Positions 11,442 through 22,217 of a stretch of 64,000 bases of DNA are shown in pieces. The notes under the pieces are model-generated. The model ran no database searches, had not been told where the DNA came from, and was given only the letters and a program-made list of their open reading frames with translations. Within the stretch, counting starts at the first letter, position 1. Each line of letters opens with the position of its first letter. The translations under genes were made by a program, and so were the position numbers. The stretch spans positions 18,787,001 to 18,851,000 of the forward strand of contig NC_088347.1 of NCBI RefSeq assembly GCF_036884655.1. Reading direction: 5' to 3'. Source of the DNA: Musa acuminata AAA Group (Eukaryota > Streptophyta > Magnoliopsida > Zingiberales > Musaceae).

Positions 11442-12038
11442 ACTTTATGCTAGGTTTCAATCTAATCCTAAGATATCTCATCTTAAAGCAGTTAAAAGAA
11501 TACTTAGATATCTTAAATGAACCACAAATCTAGGATTATGGTATTCAAAATTCAAAAACTTTGAGCTAATTGCTTATGCTGATGCGGATTTTGCTGGATG
11601 TAGATTAAATAGAAAAAGCACATCATGAACATGCCAATTTTTAAGACACGCACTTGTTTCTTGGACTTCCAAGAAATAAATTTTGGTTGCACTATCTACA
11701 ACTGAAGCTGAGTACATTGTAGCTAGTGCATGTTGTACACAAGTTATGTGGAAGAAAATCACTTTAGAAGATTATAAGATTCATATTAAAAATATTCCCA
11801 TAAAATGTGATAACACAAGTGTAATATGTTTAACGAAAAATCTCATTCAACACTCTAGAACTAAACATATTGATATTATGCATCACTTTATATGAGATCG
11901 TTTTAATAATCATGATGTAATATTAGAATTTATTGATATGAAACATCAATTAGCTGATATTTTTACAAAGCCCTTAAGTGAAGAACAATTTGACTTTATT
12001 ATAAGAGAATTAGGAATGTTAATTTGTCCGAATGCCTG
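11442..12038 (+). pseudogene. SIRE-E RNase H, broken
   Basis: RNase H of the copia polyprotein degrades the RNA strand during cDNA synthesis. Readable motifs in order are [52 protein letters not shown] and [12 protein letters not shown], ending with a TGA at 12036. Stops occur near 11518, 11627 and 11893. The segment between FFLG and ARFQ found in SIRE-A (about 37170-37417) is missing. Confidence 0.85.
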
Positions 12039-13407
12039 AATTTGTTAAATTTCATTTTCAGACTTTCTTGATTCTTTGATCACTCACTTAAATTCTGTGC
12101 TGATAATTTTATGATTCTAATTTTACATGATGATAATGTTGTTTGCTTCAATAACATGTTTACTTTGATGTTGGAAATTTTATGCTTTGATGCTAAAAGT
12201 TTCTACGATGATGAGCATGTTATCATACAATGATGCAATATCATGTTTACTTTGATGATTATGATTTCTATTGAATATTGAGAAGTTTTAATCATACATC
12301 AGATTCTTAATCTTTGAGTACTACAAAGCACTAATGATATTATCTCATGCAAGTAGTGATGAAAAGCTATGATAAAATATTTTATAAATTTATGAAGTAT
12401 TTATACATATCTTGATGTTTGATTCATGGAAGTCATTGACAAATGCATCTCTCGGATTTCACTCTTATGAATTTTTGATGAGAAATGGATTTGATGTAAT
12501 GCTCTTCTCACTATGAAATTTTATTCGTGAATTTCTCCTTCATGTGATACTCCTCTCCCATGAATTCTTCTCATAAAAAATGAAGGAATTCCAATGGATA
12601 TCTTAATCCTTGAAAGATGAATTCTCGTGTGTGATAATGAAAGCTTGTGTGTGATAATTTTCGTGGGGATTTGATTTCATATAGATATCTCGATCCTTTT
12701 CAAGAATCCCTTCTCTTTGTCAAAATGAAAGCATGTTTTAACATTTTTGACTTGATTTAAATAATTTCACAAACTTAGTTCTTAATAGATTTCCTCCTTG
12801 CCTTCTTTTCTCTTCTTCATGCAAAATTATGATGATAAGGGGGAGAAGTTGTTTGAATCTATCGTTTTAATGTTGATAACATCTAATGATGAGAACTTTT
12901 GAGTATGAAACTTGATTTTTTTTTACCACACTTACATTGTTGAATTATTCTCCTTTTTGTTGATGACAAAGGGGGAGAAATAATACCAAAATATGATAAA
13001 TTAATGATAAATGTATGCAATGTATCTCGTCATATATACTTGAAATGGTTGCTTGATAAATTTCTTTCATTATGATAAGATATCTAGAGCTTAACTTGCT
13101 ATTTTATAATTGATATCTTACCATAGAATGATGAATTATTATCTTTATCATCTTTTATATTTAAAATATCATACTTGAAATTGGATGTCATGCATTGACA
13201 TCATTTTGATAAATACTTGGCATCGTATTTTGAGAATGATAGATCATGATAGGAATCATGATGTGCATGTTGATAAGTTTAATTAACTTATCTTATCGGT
13301 TTGTTTTTTGAATTCAAGAATATTTTTTCTCAAGTATAGCATATAGATAGGGGGAGTTGAGGTTAACTTCGTCATCAATTGATTGTCATAATAAAAAAGG
13401 GGGAGAT
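12039..13407 (+). repeat. SIRE-E 3' non-coding region
   Basis: An AT-rich spacer of the same type as 38006-39190, without coding. It holds a purine box at about 12835-12849, the box TTGATGACAAAGGGGGAGAA ending near 12979, another near 13344-13360, and the terminal tract AAAAAAGGGGGAGAT (about 13393-13407) immediately before the LTR. Confidence 0.8.
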
Positions 13408-14694
13408 TGTTGAATCTTAGATTTTGATGATGAAGTCAATTATAATTTGTTTGATCTAATCTATATGTTAAGAAAAGTATGTAGGATTAACTACGATAGC
13501 AGTAAGACATAAAGCAGGTGTTGTGCCAGAGTCAAGATCGAGATCTCATTGGGAGTTCGAGAGTTCGACGCGGACGTTCGTCGAAAGTTCTACGAGAACT
13601 AATCGAGAAGTTCAAGAGCTTGCCAAAAAAGCTCGTTGGAACTCGCTAAAAAGATCATTGTAAAGTCCAGGAGTGTGTCGCGAGTCTGCCGGAACATTGT
13701 CGAGAGTTCGTCGGATGTTCGCCAAACGTAGCTCGCCGGAAGAGCAATTAACGCACCAGAACAAGAAGCATTGTAAATTGTGTCTTAATTATCATAGTTA
13801 GAGCATAAATTAAGTTAGGATTGAGAGATAATCCCACTAACTTAATTATGATCCAATTGGGCCCTTAACAGGGCTGAATTGGGCCGAATTGAGCACCCAA
13901 TTCAACCCCTGAAAACATGGCCGACAGTGGCACTTCCAGGGCCGATGATGGCACCGCCTGGAAGGCAGTGCCCCTAGTTTTCTAGGTGGTGGTACCACCA
14001 GCAATAGTGCTGCCAGCGGTGGTACTGCCCATATTCGGCGGTAGTATCGCCCAATGACATATCAGCGACGGTAGTACCGCCCAGAAATGATAGTGGTACC
14101 GCCAGTACCCTGGATTCCGGGGATGTGACACTTTTTCGCTTCAATTTTGAAGCCATTATGGCCTATAAAAACCTCACCATTTTCTGCATGAAAGACACGA
14201 AAGCATTGAGATAATCTTAAGTTGTTGGGGTGTAAAAGTGTTGTAAACAAGTGCTAGAGTCCTTCTCCTCCTTTTCTAAGTTTTGAGATCATTCAAGAGA
14301 GGTGTGAGACTTGTAAAGGTTCTCTCCTAAACCTGTAAAAAGGAGAAAGTGCTGTAAAAGAGGTGGTTGGTCTTCATCTATTGAAGAAAGTCTTTTAGTG
14401 GACGCCAGAGACCTCGTCGGAGGAGGAATCCGAAAGTGGATGTAGGTCACGTTAACCGAACCACTCTAAATCCTGGTTTACTTTTATTTAAGCAATTTAT
14501 GTTACTACAAATCTCCTTAATTCACTCTTCCACTTTTACGAGAGCTTTCAAGTTCATAATTTCTCCAAAACGGATTGAATCGAAATCATTTTTGTCCGAA
14601 TCAGTTTTAATCGAAATATAAGTCTTTTGAAATCGCAAAAGTTTTCTACTGCACTAATTCACCCCCCCTCTTAGTGCCGCTCTTGATCCTGATA
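13408..14694 (+). repeat. SIRE-E 3' LTR
   Basis: This 1287-bp LTR begins TGTTGAATCTTAG after the purine tract. It ends with a decayed terminus (CCTGATA where relatives have CCTAACA). It carries palindromes of a variant type (for example GGCGGTAGTACCGCC-like copies at about 13930-14110), TATAAAA at 14164-14170 and only seven Cs in the C run (14662-14668). It is shorter and more diverged than the other SIRE-type LTRs. Confidence 0.85.
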
Positions 14695-15330
<636 letters not shown>

Positions 15331-15366
15331 GGAGTAGGGTGTTAAGAGCAAATATAGGAGCCACGG

Positions 15367-15969
15367 TGTTAGTGAACAGATGCACCGTGGCTGGTGAGTC
15401 AGCACGGTTTGGTTTGCGGGTCAACGTCGGGAGTCTTCGGTCGGGTAGGTTGGTTGCCGAGGTTGGGAAGCTGGTAGATGGCTCTTGTTCGAGACGTTGG
15501 ATGATGACACTCCGTCGGGATGCTGGTCAGCGCGTCGGGGGGAGGCGACCTCTCTTGATCGAGATGATCTTGCTTCGGGGATGATCGCTCTCCTACACAG
15601 AAGGCCCCGTCGGATGATCATTGACTATGGCCACTCGATCAGTAAGTCATTGTGGGGTTCTACCTTTTTCTCTCTCTCTTGGGCTGGATACCGACCAGGG
15701 TTTTTATACTACTATACGAGGGTCGGTCGTACGCGGTTTTATCATGAATGCTGATCCTCGAGAGGTGAGATGGTACCTTTGTGCTGCCACCATCCTAGGG
15801 AACGTGGAACAACGCCATATGGCGCGGGCTTACCGAGACGGGACATACCGAACAGTGTCTTAGTATGGTCTCTAGCTCAGCGCGTGGGGGTGCTCCTCTT
15901 GCTAACTAGGCTGTAGCATGGCGTGACATTGATCGTGACGTGGTCTGGACCCCAAAATATACCTTATCA
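15367..15969 (-). repeat. Gyp-G 3' LTR
   Basis: On the plus strand it runs from TGTTAGTGAACAGATGCACC to ACCTTATCA, and it matches 46160-46768 throughout, including TCGAGATGATCTTGCTTCG. On the element's strand it begins TGATAAG just after a purine tract, the reverse complement of 15970-15990 (CTTCTCCCCACCCCCCACTCC). Confidence 0.88.
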
Positions 15970-15990
15970 CTTCTCCCCACCCCCCACTCC
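15970..15990 (-). other. Gyp-G polypurine tract
   Basis: The minus strand reads GGAGTGGGGGGTGGGGAGAAG directly before the LTR. This is the expected site for priming plus-strand cDNA. Farther upstream the strand stays purine-rich (C runs near 15998-16012 on the plus strand). Confidence 0.7.
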
Positions 15991-16103
15991 CTCTCCCGCC
16001 CCCCCCCGCACATTGAGGCTTGCTGTGGGGTCCTTGAGAGGGCGGGAGGCATGCTTGGGTCTGAATGCCACAGTTGTGTTGATTGTTTGTGAGGCAGTTC
16101 GGG

Positions 16104-17605
16104 GTCGGTGTCCTATAGGCCGGATAGCTGATCGCGAGCTCAATTTTGGTGTAAATGAGTCGCAAGTCGAGAACCAATCTGGAGCGACTCGGGTAAGGAT
16201 TGGACCTGCGGGTCGAGTGGCTGATCTCGGGCTCAGGTTTAGTGCCAGCGAGTCACAAGTTGGGAACCGATCTGGAGTGACCCGGGCAAGGATTGGACCT
16301 ATGGGCTGAGTGGCTAATCTTGGGCTCAGGTTTGGTGCCGGTGAGTCACAAGTCGGGAACTGACCTGGAGCAACCCGGGCAAGGATTGGACCTGCGAGTT
16401 GAGTGGCAAATCTTATGCTCAGGTTTCGTGCCGATGAGTCGCAAGTCGGGAATCGATCTGGAGCGACTTGGGTAAGGATTGGACCTGTGGGCCGAGTGGT
16501 TAATCTCAGGCTCAGGTTTGGTGCTGGCGAGTCACAAGTCGAGAACCGATCTAGACCGACTCGGGTAAGGATTGGACTTGCGGGCCGAGTGGCTGATCTC
16601 GGGCTCTGGTTTGGTGCTAGCGAGTTGCAAGTTGGGAACCGATCTAGAGTGACCCGGGCTAGGATTGGACCTATGGGCCGAGTGGCTGATCTCGGGCTTA
16701 GGTTTGGTGCTAGTGAGTCAAAGTCGAGAACCAATCTGGATCGACCCGGGCAAGGATTAGACTTGTGGGCCGAGTGGCTGATCTTAAGCTCAAGTTTGGT
16801 GCCAACGAGTCATAAGTCGGGAACCGATCTGGAGCGACCAGGGCAAGGATTGGACCTATGGGCCGAGTGGCTGATCTCGGGCTCAGGTTTGGTGTCGGCG
16901 AGTCACATGTCGAGAACTGATCTGGAGCGACCAGGGCAAGGATTGGACCTGTGGGCCGAGAGGCTGATCTCGGTCTCAAGTTTGGTGCTGGCAAGTCACA
17001 AGTCAGGAACCGATTTGAAGTGACCTGGGCAAGGAATGGACCTATGGGTCGAGTGGCTGATCTCGGGCTCAAGTTTGGTGCCAACAAGTCACAAGTTGGG
17101 AACCGATCTGGAGCAACTCGAGTAAGGATTGGACCTGCGAGCTGAGTGGCTGATCTCGGGCTCAGGTTTGGTGTCGGTGAGTCACAAGTCAGGAACCGAT
17201 CTGGAGTGACCCGGGCAAGGATTAGACCTATGGGCCGAGTGGCTAATCTCGGGCTTAGGTTTAGTACTGGCGAGTCGCAAGTCAGGAATTGATCTTGAGC
17301 GACCCGGGCAAGTATGGGACCTGTGGGCCGAGTGGCTGATCTTGGGCTCAAGTTTGGTGTCGGCAAGTCGTAAGTCGGGAATCGATCTGGAGTGACTCGG
17401 GTAAGGATTGGACCTGTGGGCCGAGTGGCTGATCTCAGGCTTAGGTTTGGTGCCAGCGAGTCTCAAGTCAGGAACCAATTTGGAGCGACCTGGGCAAGGA
17501 TTGGACTTATGGGCTGAGTGGCTAATCTCGGGCTCAGGTTTGGTGCCGACGAGTCATAAGTCGGGAACCGATATGGAGTGACTCGGGCAAGGATTGTACC
17601 TATGC
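16104..17605. repeat. 93-bp tandem array, about 16 copies
   Basis: The motif GGATTGGACCT(A/G) recurs at 16197, 16290, 16383, 16476, 16569, 16662, 16754, 16847, 16940, 17033, 17126, 17219, about 17312, 17405, 17498 and 17591, an almost exact 93-base step. Each unit includes CCGAGTGGCTGATCTCGGGC and GAACCGATCTGGAG. As 93 is divisible by three, long open frames of 31-residue repeats arise on both strands without being genes. Tat-clade elements are known for tandem repeats between pol and the 3' LTR. Confidence 0.95.
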
Positions 17606-17978
17606 GACCAAGGTGAAGGCTGGGGGGCATCATTGGGCAGCGCACCAAATTTTACCCGGGCACCACCGTGCCACATGGCGAGCTAGGTGGAGCGGCATGC
17701 AGCCTGGCAAGTAACTTCTTATTTCAAATGGCCTCTAGTGGGAGATTTCGGGTGATGAGGCATCTCTGGTGGGAGCTCCGAGGTCGGCGAATCTGGCAAA
17801 TCCAAGGGGTTATTATGGGTTTTAAATGTTGCGACCAGCTCTCTCTTAAGGAAGCCCAATTGTCGTTTCGTAGTGGAGTAGCCTGCCCTTTGTAAGCTTC
17901 TTCTAGTATAGTTGCCATCACTTTTGCTTAGTCCTTCATCCCACACCCCGACTTCTTCCTTCCAACCTTGAGGTCAGG

Positions 17979-20047
17979 ATGTCTCCATCTTCATCTACGT
18001 CTTCTTCTTCTTCCTCATCTTCCTCTTCTTCATCTTCTTCCTCTAGGGGCCTGCGAGCTGAAGTCGTCAGTGTGTCCTCCAGTGGCACTACCTCGGAGGC
18101 CGCAGGGAGCTTTACCGCGCTTGAAATTCTCAAGTCGTGGCATGATGTGGACTCGGTGGTGACCAAGGACTTTTTGAGGGTACTTCGGGATCGTTATCGC
18201 ATCCCAGAGTGATATGGCATTCACGCCCCTCGGCCTAGTCAGCGATCATACGATCAGTTTCCCGATGGGTTCGGGCTGACCATGGGGGCCCTCGAGGTGG
18301 GGCTGCTGTTCTCGTAGCATCCTATCATCGTGGAGTGCCTCTGTAAATGGGGCATATCACCATCCTAGATGACGCCAAACTCTTGGCACTATCTGGTGGC
18401 CTTTATTAGGGAGTGTCGAGGGGCTGGGATCGAGCCGACCAGGACCCTCTTCCTAGCCTACTTCCGTCTGTGTAAGGGGCGGGGCGGGTATTACCTGATC
18501 GCCCGTAGTGGTTTTAAGATAAGCAGCGCACCTTCCAACAATAAAGGTTGGAAGAGCCGCTTCTTTTTCATTAGTTGTAGTCAGGGGTGGGGTTTTAACA
18601 CTGGATGGACTTCCCAAACCATCGACAATACCCATCCCGTTACTCTCTGTCGGAGAAACAGCGGACTTGAATCAGTCAAAAGGCATCTTGTCCTCTTCTC
18701 GGGCAATCAAGAAGATGATCGAGGAGTGGCTGGTCGAAGCAGAACTGAGCCCAGCCACTGGGGGTATGGTCATTCATATATTATGGATCGTCCGCTCATC
18801 CCGAGCTATCTGACCGACTAGGTTTTTCCTTATAGAGATGGTGGATCTTCAATCTGTGAAGAAGATGCCTCGCGCAAAGGCCGTCGCACCACCATCTCGA
18901 GATGGTGAGGGTTCCAGAGCTGGGGATGCCCCACAGAAGGGCACACCAAGGAGGGCGCCGGGATCCCCGGAGGCCAAGCGCCCTCATAAGAAGGTAAAGA
19001 CTGTGGTCCGGAAGATGCTTGCGAGCTCGGCTACTCATGTGAGTGCCATCCCGAGATTGTCCGGGGCTGCTCCCCAAGGCGAGGGCTTAGGGAGTGCGAA
19101 AGGGAAGGGGGTGGTCGGGTCGTCTGGCAGTGACCCTTCTAAGAGGGCACCGGTGCGCCCAATGTTGATGTAGGACTTGTGTCGCGTCCGCTCTCGGGCT
19201 GAAAGCGAGCAGTATTAGGCCCTGAGCATGGCCGACCTTCCTGCTAGGGAGCCGAGAACCCCCTACACCTCTCGGTGGGCTAGCCTCAAGGTCGATAATC
19301 ACATTTGGGCCGACGGGCCGATTGACCAGGAGTTCATCCGACCATGGCCGGGGAGCTTTACTGCTCCTCGGAGATGCTGGCAGATCGGGCGGCCAAGTCG
19401 TTGGTCTAGGTAAGTGGTGGCGCTCCTTCCTTCTTTGATTCTTCCTTCTTTGCATGGGTCCTAACATCGATTTTTGTGTAGAGCCAACACTACACCATGG
19501 CACTGATCGACCGGGTCCTCGACGCTAGGCGGGTGATCGAGCGTTAGTTGGACTTTTATGCTGCCCTTCGCCTAGAGAACCTGGAGCTGAGGAGCAGATT
19601 CGGTCCGGAGGCCATGGCTGCAGTCGAATAGTGCGCCTCGGCTCTAGGCAAAGAGGTGGATTGCTTGAAGGTCGAGATGGAGGAAAGCCGATCATGCATC
19701 CGGACGCTGGACGATGAGCTGCTGACCCTCTCTCACAACATCGAGTTCACTAGATCTTCGGCTTGGGCCATCGAATAGGTCATGAAGGAGGAGTGGCTGG
19801 CGCTGCCCGAGAAGATCAATGGGGCGTTCACTGAGTACAAGGCTTTGTCGAGTTCGAGCGCGGCTTGGTGAGGTCGGGGCGGGTGACATATGAGTTCGGG
19901 TATCGGGTGGCCTATGCTCGTTTTCGAGCAAGGTACTCGGACCTAGAACTGGAGTCAAACCCGTTCGCCAACCATCCAGAGGATCAGGACGTTGACATGC
20001 CAGCGAGCATTCCTTTTGACGATGGGCCTGAGACTCCTCCAAACTGA
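17979..20047 (+). pseudogene. Gyp-G additional gene on the opposite strand
   Basis: This gene runs against its host element. From ATG 17979 it encodes a serine-rich leader (17979-18047), then a domain I recognise as the plant 'putative gypsy-type transposase' domain: FLRVLRDRYRIPE, SWHYLVAFIRECRGAGIEPT, then NNKGWKSRFFFIS. A basic, proline-rich stretch follows (18838-19173), then ELYCSSEMLADRAAKSLV, a probable intron, and a coiled-coil-like part (HYTMALIDRVLDARRVIE), ending in an acidic tail (DQDVDMPASIPFDDGPE) with a stop at 20045. Several stops and frameshifts are present. Its function in Tat elements is unknown. AATAAA lies at 20135-20140. Confidence 0.75.
19410..19481 (+). other. Probable intron in the additional gene
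   Basis: GTAAGT at 19410 follows DRAAKSLV and a TAG. A pyrimidine-rich stretch and TTTTTGTGTAG end at 19481, after which the protein continues SQHYTMALIDRV. The consensus donor, consensus acceptor, 72-base length and protein continuity all fit a plant intron. Confidence 0.65.
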
Positions 20048-20134
20048 AGACTTGGATTCACCTTTTCTTTCGCTTTGGTCCAGTCGAATTTTGGAACTGT
20101 ATCGCCCGACCACAACATGTACTCCTTTTTCATC

Positions 20135-20140
20135 AATAAA
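20135..20140 (+). terminator. Poly(A) signal for the additional gene
   Basis: AATAAA lies 88 bases after the stop of the opposite-strand gene. It is the canonical plant near-upstream element and supports separate transcription of that gene, although such hexamers also occur by chance. Confidence 0.5.
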
Positions 20141-20229
20141 GAAACTCTTGTTTTGGAATTCTGACTTGTCTTTTCCGGTTGTGGATGTGCATGCTTCTTA
20201 ATAACACATGTCTTCCCAACACATCGACT

Positions 20230-20399
20230 TAATTCTTTTACAAGTAGAACTTCTTTAAATTCGTTGCATTCCACATCCTTGGTAGATGGTTTCCCTCCAT
20301 AGTTTCGAGTTAGTAGGTCACTTCTCAGACCACATCGTAGACTCGATAGGGGCCTTCCCAGTTAGGCGTGAGTTTTCCTCTCGCTCGGGTCGGGTCGCT
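20230..20399 (-). pseudogene. Gyp-G integrase C-terminal end
   Basis: The minus strand from 20399 reads SDPTRARGKLTPNWEGPYRV, then two stops, then LETMEGNHLP. This is the usual end of gypsy Tat pol. It joins in sense with KVKVS at 40953-40970 across SIRE-A. Stops show decay. Confidence 0.85.
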
Positions 20400-22169
20400 T
20401 GTTGAATCTCGGATTTTGATGATGAAGTCAATTATCATTTGTTATCTAATCTATATGTTGAGATAAGTGTGCAGGATTAACTACGATGAAAGTAAGACAT
20501 GCAGCAGGAGTTGTGCCAGAGTCAAGACAATGATCACGTTGGGAGTTCGAGAGTTCGACGGAAGTTCGGACAATCGTCGGAGGTTCTGCGGGAACAAATC
20601 CGAGAAGTCCATGAGCTTGCCAAAGAAGCTCATCAGAAATCGCCAAGTGGTTCTTCGCAAGTCCAGAAGTTTGCTGGAAGTCTACAGGAGCATCACCGAG
20701 GGTTCATCGGATGATCGACGGAAGTTCGTCGGAAGCTCGCCGGAAGAAGCGATTGACGCACCGGAGCAAGTTGCAGTAAATGTCTTAGGGAATATCGTAG
20801 TTAGCACAATGATTAAGTTGGAAATGGGAGGTAATCCCATTAACTTAATCTTGGGGCAATTGGGCCCCTGAAAAACCCAAATTGGGCCAAATGGATCAAC
20901 CCATTCGGACCCTGATTTCTGCTAGGCGGTTGAACCGCCCAAGGCAGGAGGTTGCATCGCCTGGGCTCAGTCTCCGAGCGAGACTGGGAGGTGCAACCGC
21001 TCTAGCTAGGCGGTGGCACCGCCTGGGCTCAATCTCCGAGTGAGACTAGGCGGTGCAACCTCCCCTGACAGGAGGTGGCACCGCTTGGGCTCGGTCTCCG
21101 AGCACTAGCTGAGCGGTGCAACCGCCTCAGTCAGGAGGTTGCACTGCTTGAGCTCGGTCTTCGAGCTCTGGCAGGAGGTGCAACCGCCCCTGATAGGAGG
21201 TGGCACCGCCCAAACGCTCAGTCTTCGAGCTCTGCCAGACGGTGCAACCGCTCCAGTCAAGAGGTACAACCGCCTGATCCCGGAATTCCGGGAATTGACA
21301 GTTTTGAGCTCCAAATTTGAACTGGGTTAGGGTCTATAAATACCCCACCCATTCAGCACTAAAAAAACACATAATACACACCGGAATCTTGATCTTGTTC
21401 TGTGATTTTTAGAGCTCAAAATTGTTGTAAAGGCCAAAAGTTCTTCTCCCTCTTTTCTTCCAAGTTCTGAGCAGTAAAGAGAGGAGAAAAAATTCTGTAA
21501 GGGTTGTCTCCTAAGCCCGTTAAAAGGAGTGAAACTATAAAAGGGTGGTTGGCCTTTGCCTATTGAAGGAAGGCCTCTAGTTGACGTTGGTGACCTCGTC
21601 GATGGAGGAAGCCAAAAGTGGAGTAGGTCAAGATTGACCGAACCACTCTAAATCTTGGTTTGCATTTATCTTGAGCATATTATCTTTACTGCAAACCTCC
21701 TCTAAAGCTTATTTCTTTCTGCGCATATATAATCGGGTTTCAAGCTTTGCACTTTCCGAATCAGCGTTTAGACGTAAATCTATTTTTTCATACGATCATC
21801 ATATTTCAATTTGCGTTTACATTTTGATTTCTATCTTAACTGCAAACTGCCTTTATATCCTTGCTTAAATTGTATCTTGCCTAATCAAGTGATTTACAAA
21901 TCAGCATTTAGATGTAAATCAGTTTCTTCGTACGAACGTCATATTTCAGTTTGCGCTTATATTCTGGTTTTCATCATAACTGCAAACTACCTTCATAGAT
22001 TGACTTTAACGTCATCTCGCTTGATCTTAAGTTAAAGTAATCTTAGAATCGTCTTTCACACTGAAATTGTTTTTTTCGTTCGAACGTTTTTTTATCGTCG
22101 AAAGATTTCCGCTGCACTAATTCACCCCCCCCCCCCCCCCCCCCCCTCTTAGTGCTCTTGATCCTAACA
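20400..22169 (+). repeat. SIRE-A 5' LTR
   Basis: A 1770-bp LTR runs from TGTTGAATCTCGG to CCTAACA. It contains the palindrome cluster at about 20925-21275 (for example GGCGGTTGAACCGCC at 20925-20939 and GGCGGTGGCACCGCC at 21009-21023), a TATA box at 21335-21342 and a 22-base C run at 22125-22146. It lacks the extra upstream block found in LTR-P and the SIRE-N LTR. Confidence 0.92.
21335..21342 (+). promoter_or_regulatory. TATA box of the SIRE-A 5' LTR
   Basis: TATAAATA followed by CCCC lies about 60 bases after the palindrome cluster, and the same arrangement recurs in LTR-P (9571), the SIRE-N LTR (5907), the SIRE-A 3' LTR (40126) and LTR-K (35100). The shared position marks the U3/R boundary. 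Confidence 0.75.
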
Positions 22170-22171
22170 AT

Positions 22172-22183
22172 TGGTATCAGAGC
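22172..22183 (+). other. SIRE-A primer binding site
   Basis: TGGTATCAGAGC starts two bases after the LTR end and is a perfect initiator methionine tRNA primer site. Confidence 0.93.
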
Positions 22184-22217
22184 AGGGTTAACTCTCAAAC
22201 AGATTAAATCCCAAGAG

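Noticed and set aside
16104..17605. Possible CRISPR-like array or repeat-protein genes
   Set aside because: The 93-bp units are head to tail with no unique spacers. The long frames on both strands follow from a period divisible by three, and the array sits at the usual place of tandem repeats in Tat-type elements.
18000..18048. TCT/TTC-rich microsatellite as an independent repeat
   Set aside because: It encodes the serine-rich start of the additional gene of Gyp-G and is better described there.
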